A stretch of 64,000 nt of DNA, taken from NCBI RefSeq assembly GCF_020907245.1, contig NZ_JAJJWH010000015.1, positions 1 to 64,000 on the forward strand, written 5' to 3'. This document shows positions 8,887-18,744 of the stretch, piece after piece; position 1 is the first letter of the stretch, and every line of letters starts with the position of its first letter. The position numbers and the translations under genes were made by a program. Origin of the DNA: Pontibacter harenae (GTDB lineage: Bacteria; Bacteroidota; Bacteroidia; Cytophagales; Hymenobacteraceae). Under the pieces are notes generated by a model. The model searched no databases. It saw only the letters and a program-made list of their open reading frames with translations, and was not told the origin of the DNA.

Positions 8887-11664
8887 ATGGCCCAGGTTTA
8901 CAAAATTTTAATATTGCTCGTCCTGTTGCTGGCTAGTACGGTAGCTGCCAGTAATGCTCAGGATCGGGCACCTCTTATTACAGGTACTTACAGCAATGTT
9001 CCTTTTCAGGACTTTGTGAAAGACCTCGAAGCCAAAACCAAGTATAGCTTCTATTTTGATGCCGCCGCTGTAGATAGCTTGGTAGTGAACATAACAGTGC
9101 AAGAAAAGCCGCTACAAGTGGTATTGCAACAAGCTTTGCAAAGCACAGACCTAAAGTTTGCAATCAGCTCGGAAAAGCAGGTGTTTATTACAAAGGAGCG
9201 GGCAATTTTAACAGCATTGCCACAAGGCTTTTTTAATGGTGATGACAGCTCAGCAGGTAGCGAACCTGCTGTATTGGCGGAAACGTTTGTGCCGCAGGAT
9301 ACCAAGAAGAAGAATGCTGTCTCAGAAATAAAGCTTTATGAGATTGGTGCTAAAACTGGCAATACTTCGGGTAACGCTAATTTAGCAGGTCACCTTCGCG
9401 ATGCTAAAACGGGTGAGGCAATAATCGGAGCTTACGTGTATATCGAATCCCCAACTATAGGAACAGCTTCTGACCAATATGGCTACTATTCCCTGACCTT
9501 ACCAAAAGGGCGACACGAACTGAAGGTTAGGGGAATGGGACTTAAAAATACCCGTCGCCAGATTATGCTGAATGCCGATGGAAAGCTGGATATCGAAATA
9601 GAAGAAGATGTACGGGCGCTGAAAGAAGTGCTGGTAGAGGCGGAGAAAGATCGAAATGTATCTGGTCTGCAGATGGGTATGGAGCGTCTGGACATTAGAG
9701 CAATAAAGCAGGTGCCTACAGCTTTTGGTGAGGCCGATATTATGCGCGTGGTGCTGACGTTGCCAGGTGTGAAATCGGTAGGAGAGGGTAGTACAGGCTT
9801 GAACGTACGTGGCGGCTCTACAGACCAAAACCTGATCCTTTTTAACGATGCCACTATTTACAACCCGTCGCACTTGTTTGGTTTCTTCTCTGCCTTCAAC
9901 CCCGATATTATAAAGTCGGTGGAGTTGTACAAAAGTGCTGTCCCTGCCAAATATGGTGGTCGTCTGTCGTCGGTGCTAGAGGTAACGAGCCGCGAGGGTA
10001 ACAAGAAGAAATTCTCTGGCTCTGGCGGTATAGGTTTACTCACAAGCAGGCTAACTTTAGAAGGCCCAATTATAAAAGGCAAGACCTCTTTTCTGATCGG
10101 TGGGCGCACAACTTACTCAGACTGGCTTCTGAAAAAACTGCCAAATGATTCGTTTAACAGTAGCACTGCCTCTTTCTATGATGTGAATGCACATGTAAGC
10201 CATGAGGTTGACAGCAAAAACAGCTTATACTTGACAGGCTATCTTAGCAAAGACAGATTTAAGCTTAGTGCAGATACCCTTTTTAGGTTTAAGAACGAAA
10301 ATGCCAGTTTAAAATGGAAGCACATCTTCCATAATAAACTATACAGTGTGCTTACTACCACCCACAGCCACTATAGTTACGATATTTCGAACGATGAGAA
10401 TGCTGTAAATGCCTCAACGTTAGCTTTTGGCATAAACCAGACAAGCCTACAGGCTGATTTTAACTACTTTCCTAACTCCAAGAATACCGTAGATTTTGGG
10501 GCTAGTTCTATACTTTATAATGTAGCACCTGGCAGCTTAACTCCTAACAGCCCAGAATCACTTATTGCGCCCGACAAGTTGCAGAATGAAAAAGGCTTGG
10601 AAAGCGCCATCTATATCTCTGATCGTTTTGATATAAGTCAGCGACTGTCCATTTCAGTTGGCCTTCGCTACTCTGTTTTTAATGCCATGGGGCCAAGGCA
10701 GGCATTTACCTACGCTCCAAACGTTCCTAAAACTGAAGGTACCATTCAAGACACTGTTTCTTATGGTTCAGGCGAAACATTTGCTACATATCATGGTCCA
10801 GAATACAGACTGTCGGCCAGGTATGGTTTAACCGATAATTCCTCGGTAAAAGTTAGCTTTAACAAGCTACGGCAGTACATCCACATGCTGTCTAACACAG
10901 CCACTATGTCGCCTACGGATATCTGGAAACTGAGCGACTCCAACATCAAACCCCAGGTGGGCGACCAGTTGGCGTTGGGTTACTACAGAAACTTCAGGGC
11001 CAATACCATCGAGTTCTCGGTGGAGGGCTATTACAAGTGGATGCACGACTTTCTGGACTACAGGGGTGGTGCCACGCTGATCATGAACCACCATATTGAG
11101 ACAGATGTGGCCAACGCCGAAGGTGTTGCCTACGGTGTGGAGGCAATGCTAAGAAAATCTACAGGAAAGTTGAACGGATGGGTAAGCTATACTTATTCCC
11201 GCACATTGGTTCGCCTAAACGATCCGCGCGTTTCCGAGATCATCAACCGTGGCGAGTACTACCCGAGTAACTTCGATAAGCCCCATGATTTTACGATGAT
11301 CAGTAACTACCGCTTTAGCCAGCGCTTTAGTACTTCGCTCAACTTTACTTACAGCACCGGCAGGCCTATTACGCTGCCACTGGCAAAGTACTACGATGGC
11401 AGCACCGAACGCATTTTGTACTCGGACAGAAATCAATACAGAGTGCCAGATTATTACCGCCTCGATTTTGCCATGAACATTGAAGGCAACCATAAGATTA
11501 GAAAATTAGCACATAGTTCTTGGACCCTGGCTGTGTATAACCTGACAGGGCGTAAGAACCCTTATTCCATTTATTTCAAATCAGAGGAAGGTAAAATCAA
11601 AGGCTACAAGATGTCGATCTTTGGCCAGCCGATACCTACCATTACCTATAACTTTAAGTTTTAA
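8887..11664 (+). CDS. TonB-dependent outer membrane receptor with STN and CarboxypepD-like domains
   Basis: 925 aa. Domains in order: signal peptide (1-24), STN secretin/TonB short domain (about 28-105), linker, carboxypeptidase-regulatory-like beta-sandwich (about 165-245, AGHLRDAKTGEAIIGAYVYI), plug (about 275-370, with LNVRGGSTDQNLILFNDA and YKSAVPAKYGGRLSSVLEV), then a 22-strand-type barrel ending in Phe. It imports or exports a ligand across the outer membrane using TonB energy; the substrate is unknown. STN domains usually signal through a FecR-type anti-sigma factor, but no sigma/FecR pair is in this window. The stop overlaps the DUF4249 start (TAATG), a common receptor-partner pairing in this phylum. 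Confidence 0.92.
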   Translation: MAQVYKILILLVLLLASTVAASNAQDRAPLITGTYSNVPFQDFVKDLEAKTKYSFYFDAAAVDSLVVNITVQEKPLQVVLQQALQSTDLKFAISSEKQVFITKERAILTALPQGFFNGDDSSAGSEPAVLAETFVPQDTKKKNAVSEIKLYEIGAKTGNTSGNANLAGHLRDAKTGEAIIGAYVYIESPTIGTASDQYGYYSLTLPKGRHELKVRGMGLKNTRRQIMLNADGKLDIEIEEDVRALKEVLVEAEKDRNVSGLQMGMERLDIRAIKQVPTAFGEADIMRVVLTLPGVKSVGEGSTGLNVRGGSTDQNLILFNDATIYNPSHLFGFFSAFNPDIIKSVELYKSAVPAKYGGRLSSVLEVTSREGNKKKFSGSGGIGLLTSRLTLEGPIIKGKTSFLIGGRTTYSDWLLKKLPNDSFNSSTASFYDVNAHVSHEVDSKNSLYLTGYLSKDRFKLSADTLFRFKNENASLKWKHIFHNKLYSVLTTTHSHYSYDISNDENAVNASTLAFGINQTSLQADFNYFPNSKNTVDFGASSILYNVAPGSLTPNSPESLIAPDKLQNEKGLESAIYISDRFDISQRLSISVGLRYSVFNAMGPRQAFTYAPNVPKTEGTIQDTVSYGSGETFATYHGPEYRLSARYGLTDNSSVKVSFNKLRQYIHMLSNTATMSPTDIWKLSDSNIKPQVGDQLALGYYRNFRANTIEFSVEGYYKWMHDFLDYRGGATLIMNHHIETDVANAEGVAYGVEAMLRKSTGKLNGWVSYTYSRTLVRLNDPRVSEIINRGEYYPSNFDKPHDFTMISNYRFSQRFSTSLNFTYSTGRPITLPLAKYYDGSTERILYSDRNQYRVPDYYRLDFAMNIEGNHKIRKLAHSSWTLAVYNLTGRKNPYSIYFKSEEGKIKGYKMSIFGQPIPTITYNFKF

Positions 11665-12824
11665 TGCGCATGAAAACCTTGAACTGGAAAAATGCATTCA
11701 GTTGGCTGTTAATGCTGCTAGTAAGTTGCGTAGAACCTTATACACCTGACGTGCTGGATGCGCCAAATAATTTTTTGGTAGTAAATGGTTTTATAAATAT
11801 AAACGGCCCCTCCACCATACAACTGCTGCGCACCCAAAACATTTACGACGAGAGCCAACCACTTGCCGAATCAGGGGCAATGGTTAAAATAGAAGAAGAA
11901 CAGGGGCCGGCTTACACCTTAGAGGAGCAAGCAGGAGGTTACTATGTGCTGCACAACCTGGATCTGAACATTCTGAAGAAGTACCGCCTTTACATTAGAA
12001 CCAGCAATGGCAAGGAGTATGTCTCAGATTTTATAGACGTAAAACCGACGCCAGCTATTGATGCGATAACCTGGAAACCAGTAGATGATGCCGTACAACT
12101 GTATGTAAGTACCCACGACGATGAAAATAACACCTGGTACTACCGCTGGGAGTACGAAGATACTTGGGAGTTTACAGCTGCCTATTATTCGTACCTCCGA
12201 AAAGTAGGCGATGAGATTGTCTATCGTGATTTAAAGTACGATAATATTTACAAATGTTGGAAAACAGAGAAGTCTACAACCATAGAGCTCGGGAGTTCTG
12301 TTATGCTAAGCCAGGACGTCATCAGTAATTATAAGTTGCTTACCATTCCAGCCACTTCTGAAAAGGTTGGTCTGCAATATAGCATTTTGGTAAAGCAGTT
12401 CGCGCTTACCCGTGAAGCTTACCAATATTGGGAAATATTGAAGAAAAACACCGAAAGCATAGGTACGCTATTCGACCCACTTCCATCGCAGTTAACAGGT
12501 AATATACGGTGTGTAACAGACCCTGACGAACCTGTAGTCGGCTATATGTCAGCTTCTTCAATGCAGCAGAAAAGAATCACTATCAAAGCGAATGAGCTGC
12601 CTGATGATTGGAGACTATTTTATCCAAGGTGTGCCCCTCTGGACACAATTCCTGTAGATAAAGCCATAGATTTCTTAGGTGAAACAGGTGGTTACCTGCC
12701 TGTGGGTGAAGTGTTTCCAGAAAATAGCCCTACTCAATTCCCGATAGGGTACACTTACTCTAATAGAAGTTGTGTAGACTGCACCGTTAGGGGCACCAAT
12801 GTTAAACCTGGTTTTTGGGAGTAA
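11664..12824 (+). CDS. DUF4249 outer membrane lipoprotein, partner of TonB receptor
   Basis: 386 aa. The lipobox LLVSC puts the lipidated Cys at about residue 22, and VEPYTPDV follows directly. The body starts with NNFLVVNGFININGPSTIQLLRTQNI, the standard opening of DUF4249 proteins, and is rich in beta-strand and aromatic residues; four Cys are present in the second half (CWKTE, RCVTD, RCAPL, CVDC). DUF4249 genes almost always follow a TonB receptor in Bacteroidota and are thought to cap or feed it at the cell surface. The start codon overlaps the receptor stop by one base; a second in-frame ATG lies at 11670. Confidence 0.88.
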   Translation: MRMKTLNWKNAFSWLLMLLVSCVEPYTPDVLDAPNNFLVVNGFININGPSTIQLLRTQNIYDESQPLAESGAMVKIEEEQGPAYTLEEQAGGYYVLHNLDLNILKKYRLYIRTSNGKEYVSDFIDVKPTPAIDAITWKPVDDAVQLYVSTHDDENNTWYYRWEYEDTWEFTAAYYSYLRKVGDEIVYRDLKYDNIYKCWKTEKSTTIELGSSVMLSQDVISNYKLLTIPATSEKVGLQYSILVKQFALTREAYQYWEILKKNTESIGTLFDPLPSQLTGNIRCVTDPDEPVVGYMSASSMQQKRITIKANELPDDWRLFYPRCAPLDTIPVDKAIDFLGETGGYLPVGEVFPENSPTQFPIGYTYSNRSCVDCTVRGTNVKPGFWE

Positions 12825-12838
12825 ACTTAGCATCTAAA

Positions 12839-15283
12839 ATGAAAGACACAGTGCTTATAAACCTAAAAACTGCACTTTTGGCAAAAGCCTTTTTGCAAGC
12901 CTTGCTTTGCTTAACAGTTGGTGTGGCAGGTACTGGCGTTGCAGTTGCCCAAACCAGTACGTTTAGCAGCATAAAAGAAGATTTTGACCAGCACAGGCAA
13001 AAGGCATTACAGGAAAAGCTGTTCCTTCACGTCGATAGGCCTACGTACGTCTCTGGCGAAACCATGTGGTTTAAGGTCTATAATGTAGATGGCACTTTGC
13101 ATAAGCCACTAGACATGAGCAAAGTTGCTTATGTGGAGGTGCTGGATGCTACACAGCAACCAGTGCTGCAGGGCAAGGTTGCGTTAGAAAGAGGAACAGG
13201 AAAGGGCTCATTTGTTGTGCCTGCTACACTTGCCTCTGGCAACTACACCGTTAGGGCTTATACCAACTGGATGAAGAACTTTAGCCCTGAGTTTTACTTT
13301 GAACAGCCTATAACCATTGTAAACACTTTTACAAAAATAGAGGCACCAGTAGTAGCTAAGGAAGCAAGTGCCTATACCATTCAGTTCTTCTCAGAAGGTG
13401 GCAACATGGTGGCAGGCCTTGAGAGTAAAGTAGCTTTTAAAGCTGTTGATATAAAGACAGGCCAGGGAATAAACTTTGAAGGGGAGCTTCAGGATCAGAA
13501 AGGGAATAAAGTAGCTGACTTTAAGCCGTATAAGTTCGGAATCGGGCATTTTTCTTTTACGCCTTCCAAAGGAGAGCAGTATGTAGCCGTGATAAAAATG
13601 GCTGGCAGCAAAGGCTTTGTTCAGAAATTACCTCAAGTACATGAGCAAGGCTATAGTTTGCAGTTGCAGGAGTTAGATGCTAATCGCGTACAGATAAGCG
13701 TACGGGGAGTGCAGCAACAGCAGGGGCAGGTTTACCTGCTAGGGCATGCCAGACAAATGATTGCTGTGGCGGAAGTAGCTCCCATAAACCAAGGAACGGC
13801 CCTTTTTACGGTAGATAAAAATGCCCTGGCAGAAGGCATCACACATTTCACAATTTTCAACAGCCAAAAGCAACCTGTGTGCGAACGGCTATATTTTAAA
13901 CGCCCAACACAAATTTTACAACTCGAGGCGAAGGCAAGCAAAGCCCAATACAGCACACGCGAAAAAGTAGCTTTAGACTTATTGGCACAGGAAACTACAG
14001 GAAAAGCTGCTTCAGCGAACCTGTCTCTGGCTGTATACCGACTTGATTCGCTGCAAGCTTTCGCAGCCAACAGCATAGAAAGCTATCTGTGGCTTACCTC
14101 AGACCTAAAAGGCACTATCGAGAATCCTGGCTATTACTTTTCAGATGCTGGTGCTACAGACAGAGAAGCGATTGATAACCTGATGCTGACGCATGGCTGG
14201 AGCCGATTTAAATGGGAAGAAATACTAGCTAAAGAATTGCCTACTTACAGGTTTGTTCCCGAATTTGACGGACACTTTATCAGAGGCAAAGTAACACAAG
14301 CTACCACAGGTGCACCTGCACCTGGCGTTGTCACGTATTTGGCTGCGCCTGGCAGGCACATCCGCATGTACAACTCTGAAAGCGATGCAAACGGATTTGT
14401 CCGTTTCGAAACAAAAGACTTTTTGGGGCCAAAAGAAGTTGTAGTGCAAAGTAATTTTACAAAAGATAGCACCTACCACTTCGAAATATTTAGTCCTTTT
14501 TCAGATAAGTTTAGTGCCTCCAAGTCACATGCCTTTAGCCTGTCACAAGCACTTGAGCACAGCCTTACGCTTAGACATGTAGAAACACAAGCGCAGCAAG
14601 CCTATTATGGAAGTTACAGCAACAGATTTTTACCTTCTGGCATAGATAGCGTGGCTTTTTATGGCAAACCCGATGAGCAGTATAAATTAGATGACTTTAT
14701 ACGCTTCAAAGTGTTGGAAGAAGTAATGCGGGAGTATGTACCAGGCGTACAAGTCAGGACGCGGAAGGGCAAGTTCCACTTTATGGTTCATAACAGACCC
14801 CGAAAATTTACTTTCCAGAACGACCCACTGGTTTTGCTAGATGGGGTTCCTGTTTTTGACACAAACAAAATAATGAGCTTCGACCCGTTGAAAATACAGC
14901 GGCTGGATGTAATTACCAGTTTATACCTTAATGGGCCTTTAACATTTGATGGCGTTGTAAGTTACGCGACATATAAAGGAGACTTGGCAGGCTTTGAGTT
15001 AAATCCTCGAGCTTTACTTATTGAATATGAGGGGCTGCAACAGCAGCGGGAATTTTACACACCCAGCTATGATACGACAAAGCAAAAGCAAAGTCGTCTT
15101 GCCGATTTAAGAAACCTGCTGTACTGGAATCCCGAGTTGATAACTGAAGCTGAAGGTAAAAAGACTGTTGAGTTTTATACTTCTGATCAGGTGGGGACTT
15201 ATTTAGTTGTAGTACAAGGCATGACCAAAAACGGCTTAGCAGGCAGCAAAGCCTTCACTATTAGGGTCGCGCCTGCGCTTTAG
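12839..15283 (+). CDS. Large secreted MG2-like protein with TonB-plug-like C-terminal part
   Basis: About 814 aa from the ATG at 12839; a TTG at 12815 overlaps the upstream gene and is less likely. Signal peptide to about residue 38 (ends AVAQ). The N-terminal part has KLFLHVDRPTYVSGETMWFKVY and GNYTVRAYTNWM, characteristic of alpha-2-macroglobulin MG2 domains. Near the C-terminus, DPLVLLDGVPVFDTNKIMSFDP resembles the plug signature of SusC-type receptors, but no barrel follows; a last beta-sandwich ends the chain. There is no thioester CGEQ motif. This family recurs beside TonB/DUF4249 pairs in Bacteroidota; function unknown. It closes the four-gene unit. Confidence 0.8.
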   Translation: MKDTVLINLKTALLAKAFLQALLCLTVGVAGTGVAVAQTSTFSSIKEDFDQHRQKALQEKLFLHVDRPTYVSGETMWFKVYNVDGTLHKPLDMSKVAYVEVLDATQQPVLQGKVALERGTGKGSFVVPATLASGNYTVRAYTNWMKNFSPEFYFEQPITIVNTFTKIEAPVVAKEASAYTIQFFSEGGNMVAGLESKVAFKAVDIKTGQGINFEGELQDQKGNKVADFKPYKFGIGHFSFTPSKGEQYVAVIKMAGSKGFVQKLPQVHEQGYSLQLQELDANRVQISVRGVQQQQGQVYLLGHARQMIAVAEVAPINQGTALFTVDKNALAEGITHFTIFNSQKQPVCERLYFKRPTQILQLEAKASKAQYSTREKVALDLLAQETTGKAASANLSLAVYRLDSLQAFAANSIESYLWLTSDLKGTIENPGYYFSDAGATDREAIDNLMLTHGWSRFKWEEILAKELPTYRFVPEFDGHFIRGKVTQATTGAPAPGVVTYLAAPGRHIRMYNSESDANGFVRFETKDFLGPKEVVVQSNFTKDSTYHFEIFSPFSDKFSASKSHAFSLSQALEHSLTLRHVETQAQQAYYGSYSNRFLPSGIDSVAFYGKPDEQYKLDDFIRFKVLEEVMREYVPGVQVRTRKGKFHFMVHNRPRKFTFQNDPLVLLDGVPVFDTNKIMSFDPLKIQRLDVITSLYLNGPLTFDGVVSYATYKGDLAGFELNPRALLIEYEGLQQQREFYTPSYDTTKQKQSRLADLRNLLYWNPELITEAEGKKTVEFYTSDQVGTYLVVVQGMTKNGLAGSKAFTIRVAPAL

Positions 15284-15323
15284 ATTTGTATAAAAGAATT
15301 GAACGGGAGTAATTATAAAATAT

Positions 15324-16280
15324 ATGTCTACTAATAATCGTCGTAAGTTTTTACAGCAAATAGGAGGTATGGCTGCTGGTGTGGCAGGTATGTCTTTACT
15401 TGGCTCAAACGCCTTTGCCGCTGAGGCACCTAAAAAGCTGTTTTTTGACATTTCTTTGGCGCAATGGTCGTTGCACAAGACCTTCTTTAGTAAGGAGCTG
15501 GACACATTGGATTTTCCTGAAGTCGCAAAGAAGAAGTTTGGTATAAGTACAGTAGAGTATGTAAACCAGTTTTTCAAAGACAAAGCGAATGATAAAGGAT
15601 ACCTAAAAGAACTGCTGAAGAGGAGCAAAGACAACGGCGTTAAAAACCACCTGATCATGATAGATGAAGAGGGCGCTTTGGGTGATCTGGATAAGCAGAA
15701 GCGTGTGCAGGCGGTGGAAAACCACTACAAGTGGGTAGATGCTGCCAAGTTTCTGGGATGTGCTACTGTAAGAGTAAATGCTTTTGGTACTGGAGAGCCA
15801 TCGGCAGTAAAGCAAGCTGCAGCCGATGGACTGAGCCGCTTAGGGGAGTATGCTGGTAGAGAAGGCATAAACGTGATAGTAGAGAACCATGGTGGGCTTA
15901 CCTCTGATGCTTCTTGGCTGGCTGCGGTTATGAGGGAGGTCAACAGGAAAAATGTAGGCACCCTGCCTGATTTCGGTAACTTCTGTATTGCACGTGCAGG
16001 CGAGAACTTCTGGGAAGGCGAATGCATAAATGAATATGACCGCTACAAAGGCACAAAAGAACTCATGCCTTTCGCCAAGGGCGTTAGTGCCAAAACTTTT
16101 GACTTTGATGCCCAAGGTAATTGTGTGGAGACGGACTATACCAAAATGATGCGCATCATCAATGACTCAGGGTTTAGAGGCTATATGGGCATAGAGTATG
16201 AAGGCAGTAGCCTGAGCGAAGAAGAAGGTATACGTAAGACAAAAGCTTTGCTAGAAAGGATAGGAGCTAACTTTAGCTAA
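15324..16280 (+). CDS. Tat-exported sugar phosphate isomerase/epimerase-like TIM-barrel protein
   Basis: 318 aa. A twin-arginine signal is present (RRKFLQ at 6-11, hydrophobic region to about 30, cleavage near AFAAE). The mature domain fits the AP-endonuclease-2/xylose isomerase-like TIM barrel family: LAQWSLHKTFF, VIVENHGGLTSDASWLAAVM, GTLPDFGNFC, MGIEYEGSSLSEEEGI. The Glu, His and Asp residues expected for a divalent metal are at ENHGG, PDFGN and IEYEG. Such secreted paralogs are common in Bacteroidota and act on sugars or inositols; the substrate is not evident. It may be cotranscribed with the small membrane protein that follows. Confidence 0.85.
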   Translation: MSTNNRRKFLQQIGGMAAGVAGMSLLGSNAFAAEAPKKLFFDISLAQWSLHKTFFSKELDTLDFPEVAKKKFGISTVEYVNQFFKDKANDKGYLKELLKRSKDNGVKNHLIMIDEEGALGDLDKQKRVQAVENHYKWVDAAKFLGCATVRVNAFGTGEPSAVKQAAADGLSRLGEYAGREGINVIVENHGGLTSDASWLAAVMREVNRKNVGTLPDFGNFCIARAGENFWEGECINEYDRYKGTKELMPFAKGVSAKTFDFDAQGNCVETDYTKMMRIINDSGFRGYMGIEYEGSSLSEEEGIRKTKALLERIGANFS

Positions 16281-16318
16281 TATTGACCATCTATTTTATC
16301 ACGACAGATCGACATAAA

Positions 16319-16888
16319 ATGACGGAGCAAGTACAACAGAGGATAAAAATTTTAGAAAGCTTCAATGCTGGCATTAGCTGGCAAAGCAAAACGCATGAGC
16401 AAAAGCGAAAGCGCCTTTTCTGGCTTAGCACTGCTCATCTTGTTGTTACGCTAATTCTTCTATTTGTTTTGTTATGGTTTACCACAAGGGCAATTTTGGG
16501 TATTGAAGTTGCAAGATGGGATAAAATGGGTCTGCTGGTTCTTATGAGTGTATCCTTCTTCTTAAGAGCACCTGCTTATTTTGTTGGTTATTTGCTGCAG
16601 AAAAACATTCAGAGAACACAAGCGCATAAAGTAAACCTGGACGTAAAACTAACAGAGGAGTTGGCCGAAACAATTTCAAGGATGAACTCCAGGAAGAGAA
16701 GAATATTGCTGATGCTGCCAAGTGTAGTTTTATCTGTCGCAGCGATATTGCAAGTGTTTGAGTTAAACTCGTACTGGTCTGTTTTTAGGTATTTTACGCT
16801 TTTCTACTGCTTCTTCTTTATTGTAAGGACGATTTTAGAAGTAAGTACAGTTAATCGCATCTTCAAGAAAGTAAACAGCGTTGGCTGA
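16319..16888 (+). CDS. Uncharacterised membrane protein
   Basis: About 189 aa from the ATG at 16319; the longer frame begins with a TTG at 16283, only two bases after the upstream stop. Hydrophobic segments appear near the middle and end: LVVTLILLFVLLWF, GLLVLMSVSFFLRAPAYFVGYLL, a third around ILLMLPSVVLSVAAILQVF and a fourth FRYFTLFYCFFFIV. The ends are basic and polar. I do not recognise the family. It is followed by a strong hairpin shared with the convergent purB gene. Confidence 0.65.
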   Translation: MTEQVQQRIKILESFNAGISWQSKTHEQKRKRLFWLSTAHLVVTLILLFVLLWFTTRAILGIEVARWDKMGLLVLMSVSFFLRAPAYFVGYLLQKNIQRTQAHKVNLDVKLTEELAETISRMNSRKRRILLMLPSVVLSVAAILQVFELNSYWSVFRYFTLFYCFFFIVRTILEVSTVNRIFKKVNSVG

Positions 16889-16962
16889 AAACGTGGTGCT
16901 GATGCAGGAAGTACAAGCGAAGGAATAACAGTTTAAAACTATAGTTACGAGCTATAAAACAT

Positions 16963-16998
16963 AAAGCCCTGGCAGAAAGTAAACTCTGTCAGGGCTTT
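16963..16998. terminator. Bidirectional terminator between the membrane protein gene and purB
   Basis: Fourteen-base stem (left arm AAAGCCCTGGCAGA) with one G-U pair on one strand, 8-base loop, A-rich on the left and T-rich on the right. It lies between convergent genes ending at 16888 and 17021 and can serve both. Confidence 0.85.
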
Positions 16999-17020
16999 GT
17001 GTTTTAGGCTTAAAAATGGC

Positions 17021-18373
17021 TTACACCAAATCTACACCAGTATAATTAAACGGAGTTATTTGCTTCAATTCAGCCTTAATCTCTTCACGAACATCCAAAG
17101 AGTCGATAAAGCCGCTGATAGCTTCTGCTGTGATTTTCTCGTTTTTACGCGTTAGGGCTTTTAGGGCCTCATATGGCTGCGGATAACCTTCACGGCGAAG
17201 CACCGTCTGAATACCTTCTGCCACCACAGCCCAGTTTTCCTCCAGGTGATGATGAAGGGCTGCTTCGTTCAGTTCAAGTTTGCCTATACCGCGTTCCAGA
17301 GATTTGAGAGCAACTATAACGTGTGCAAGCGGTACACCTACATTGCGCAGTACCGTAGAGTCTGTTAGGTCGCGTTGCAGGCGGGAGATAGGCAGTTTAG
17401 CAGAAAGATGTTCCAGCACCGCATTGGCAATACCTAAGTTACCTTCCGCGTTTTCAAAATCGATAGGGTTTACCTTGTGTGGCATAGCAGAAGACCCTAC
17501 CTCGCCAGCTTTAATTTTCTGTTTGAAGTATCCCATAGATACATATTGCCACACATCGCGGGAGAAATCAATCAGGATCGTATTTAGCCGCTTTAGCCCA
17601 TCAAAGTAAGCTGCCAGGTTATCGTAGTGCTCTATCTGAGTCGTGTATTGGCTGCGTTTTAGGCCAAGCGCATCCTGCACAAAACTGTTGCCGAACGCGG
17701 GCCAATCTATAGCAGGATAAGCCACATAATGCGCGTTAAAATTACCCGTAGCACCTCCGAACTTCGCAGAGAAAGGCACTTGCTTCAGCAACTCCAGTTG
17801 TACTGCTAAACGCTCGGCAAAAACCATAAACTCTTTTCCTAAACGTGTAGGCGAAGCAGGCTGCCCATGGGTGTGTGCCAGCATCGGTACATCTTTCCAC
17901 TGCTGTGCAAGGTTTGATAGCGTTTGCTGTAGTTGCTGATATGCTGGTTGTAGCACCTGTTCGTGAGCCTCTAGCAACGAAAGCGGAATGGCAGTGTTGT
18001 TCACATCCTGTGAGGTAAGCCCGAAGTGAATAAACTCCTTCTGCTGGCTTAATCCTAAAGCATCGAATTTCTCTTTTAGGAAGTACTCTACTGCCTTTAC
18101 GTCGTGGTTCGTGATTTTTTCAGTCTCTTTTATCGTAAGAGCATCAGCCTCCGAAAAGTTTTCATAAATGGCGCGTAACGCTGGAAATGTGGCAGGCTGT
18201 ATGCTCTCTAACTGAGGCAACGGCAGTTCGCACAAGGCTATAAAATACTCTACTTCTACCAATACACGGTAGCGAATAAGGCCAAACTCTGAGAAATAAC
18301 CTGCAAGTTCAGTAGTATTGCGTCGGTAGCGGCCGTCTACGGGCGATATGGCAGTGAGCGTTGTTAAATTCAT
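17021..18373 (-). CDS. purB: Adenylosuccinate lyase
   Basis: 450 aa, E. coli-type PurB (starts LTTLTAISPVDGRYRRNT). It cleaves SAICAR to AICAR and adenylosuccinate to AMP in purine synthesis. The superfamily signature loop GSSAMPHKVNPIDFENAEG with the catalytic Ser is intact, as are THGQPASPTRLGKE and TSQDVNNTA, which carry active-site His and Thr/Ser residues. Full length for the family. It is a single-gene unit with a good Bacteroidetes promoter just upstream and a bidirectional terminator downstream. Confidence 0.97.
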   Translation of the reverse strand: MNLTTLTAISPVDGRYRRNTTELAGYFSEFGLIRYRVLVEVEYFIALCELPLPQLESIQPATFPALRAIYENFSEADALTIKETEKITNHDVKAVEYFLKEKFDALGLSQQKEFIHFGLTSQDVNNTAIPLSLLEAHEQVLQPAYQQLQQTLSNLAQQWKDVPMLAHTHGQPASPTRLGKEFMVFAERLAVQLELLKQVPFSAKFGGATGNFNAHYVAYPAIDWPAFGNSFVQDALGLKRSQYTTQIEHYDNLAAYFDGLKRLNTILIDFSRDVWQYVSMGYFKQKIKAGEVGSSAMPHKVNPIDFENAEGNLGIANAVLEHLSAKLPISRLQRDLTDSTVLRNVGVPLAHVIVALKSLERGIGKLELNEAALHHHLEENWAVVAEGIQTVLRREGYPQPYEALKALTRKNEKITAEAISGFIDSLDVREEIKAELKQITPFNYTGVDLV

Positions 18374-18389
18374 GGTATATTACTTTGTT

Positions 18390-18421
18390 CAAAGATAAGC
18401 AGGTTTGCCTATGTAAGCCAA
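18390..18421 (-). promoter_or_regulatory. purB promoter (Bacteroidetes type)
   Basis: On the minus strand the -33 TTG (18419-18421) is followed after 21 bases by TATCTTTG (18390-18397), an exact TAnnTTTG match. Transcription would start about 10 bases before the purB ATG, so the leader is very short. Confidence 0.75.
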
Positions 18422-18744
18422 ACCAGATGTTAGGTTTATAAATTAGTACAATATGTAGTGGTGCTGAGGGGGTGAAGTAAGGTAGTATTTCAATGCAATT
18501 ACATATGTTGTGGTATAGAGTAATATGTTGTTTTATAGTGGGTTGTGGAATCATTTGGTATGAAGCTTGTTCTATGAGGGCAAATGCGCCATTGGAAACA
18601 AATCCAAAAAGGCGCACACCCGTATTAGGGGGAGGTAAAAAGTGGCTTGTGATGATTCAGGGAAAGCTTCTTATTCTAAAATTTTAATTAGAGACACCTC
18701 TTTTCAGAAACTGAATCTTATTAGTTAATTCGCACCTGAATATT
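18422..18744. other. Intergenic region between purB and the transglycosylase gene
   Basis: Apart from the purB promoter at its left end I see nothing convincing. A 64-codon open frame (18493-18687) has a hydrophobic start but no recognisable family and is treated as chance. Confidence 0.4.

Noticed and set aside
12815..12838. TTG start for the MG2-like gene overlapping DUF4249
   Set aside because: The ATG at 12839 gives a proper signal peptide and is better placed.
18493..18687. 64-codon plus-strand open frame with hydrophobic start between purB and the transglycosylase gene
   Set aside because: No recognisable family, Trp/Cys-rich odd composition, no promoter or partner; likely chance.
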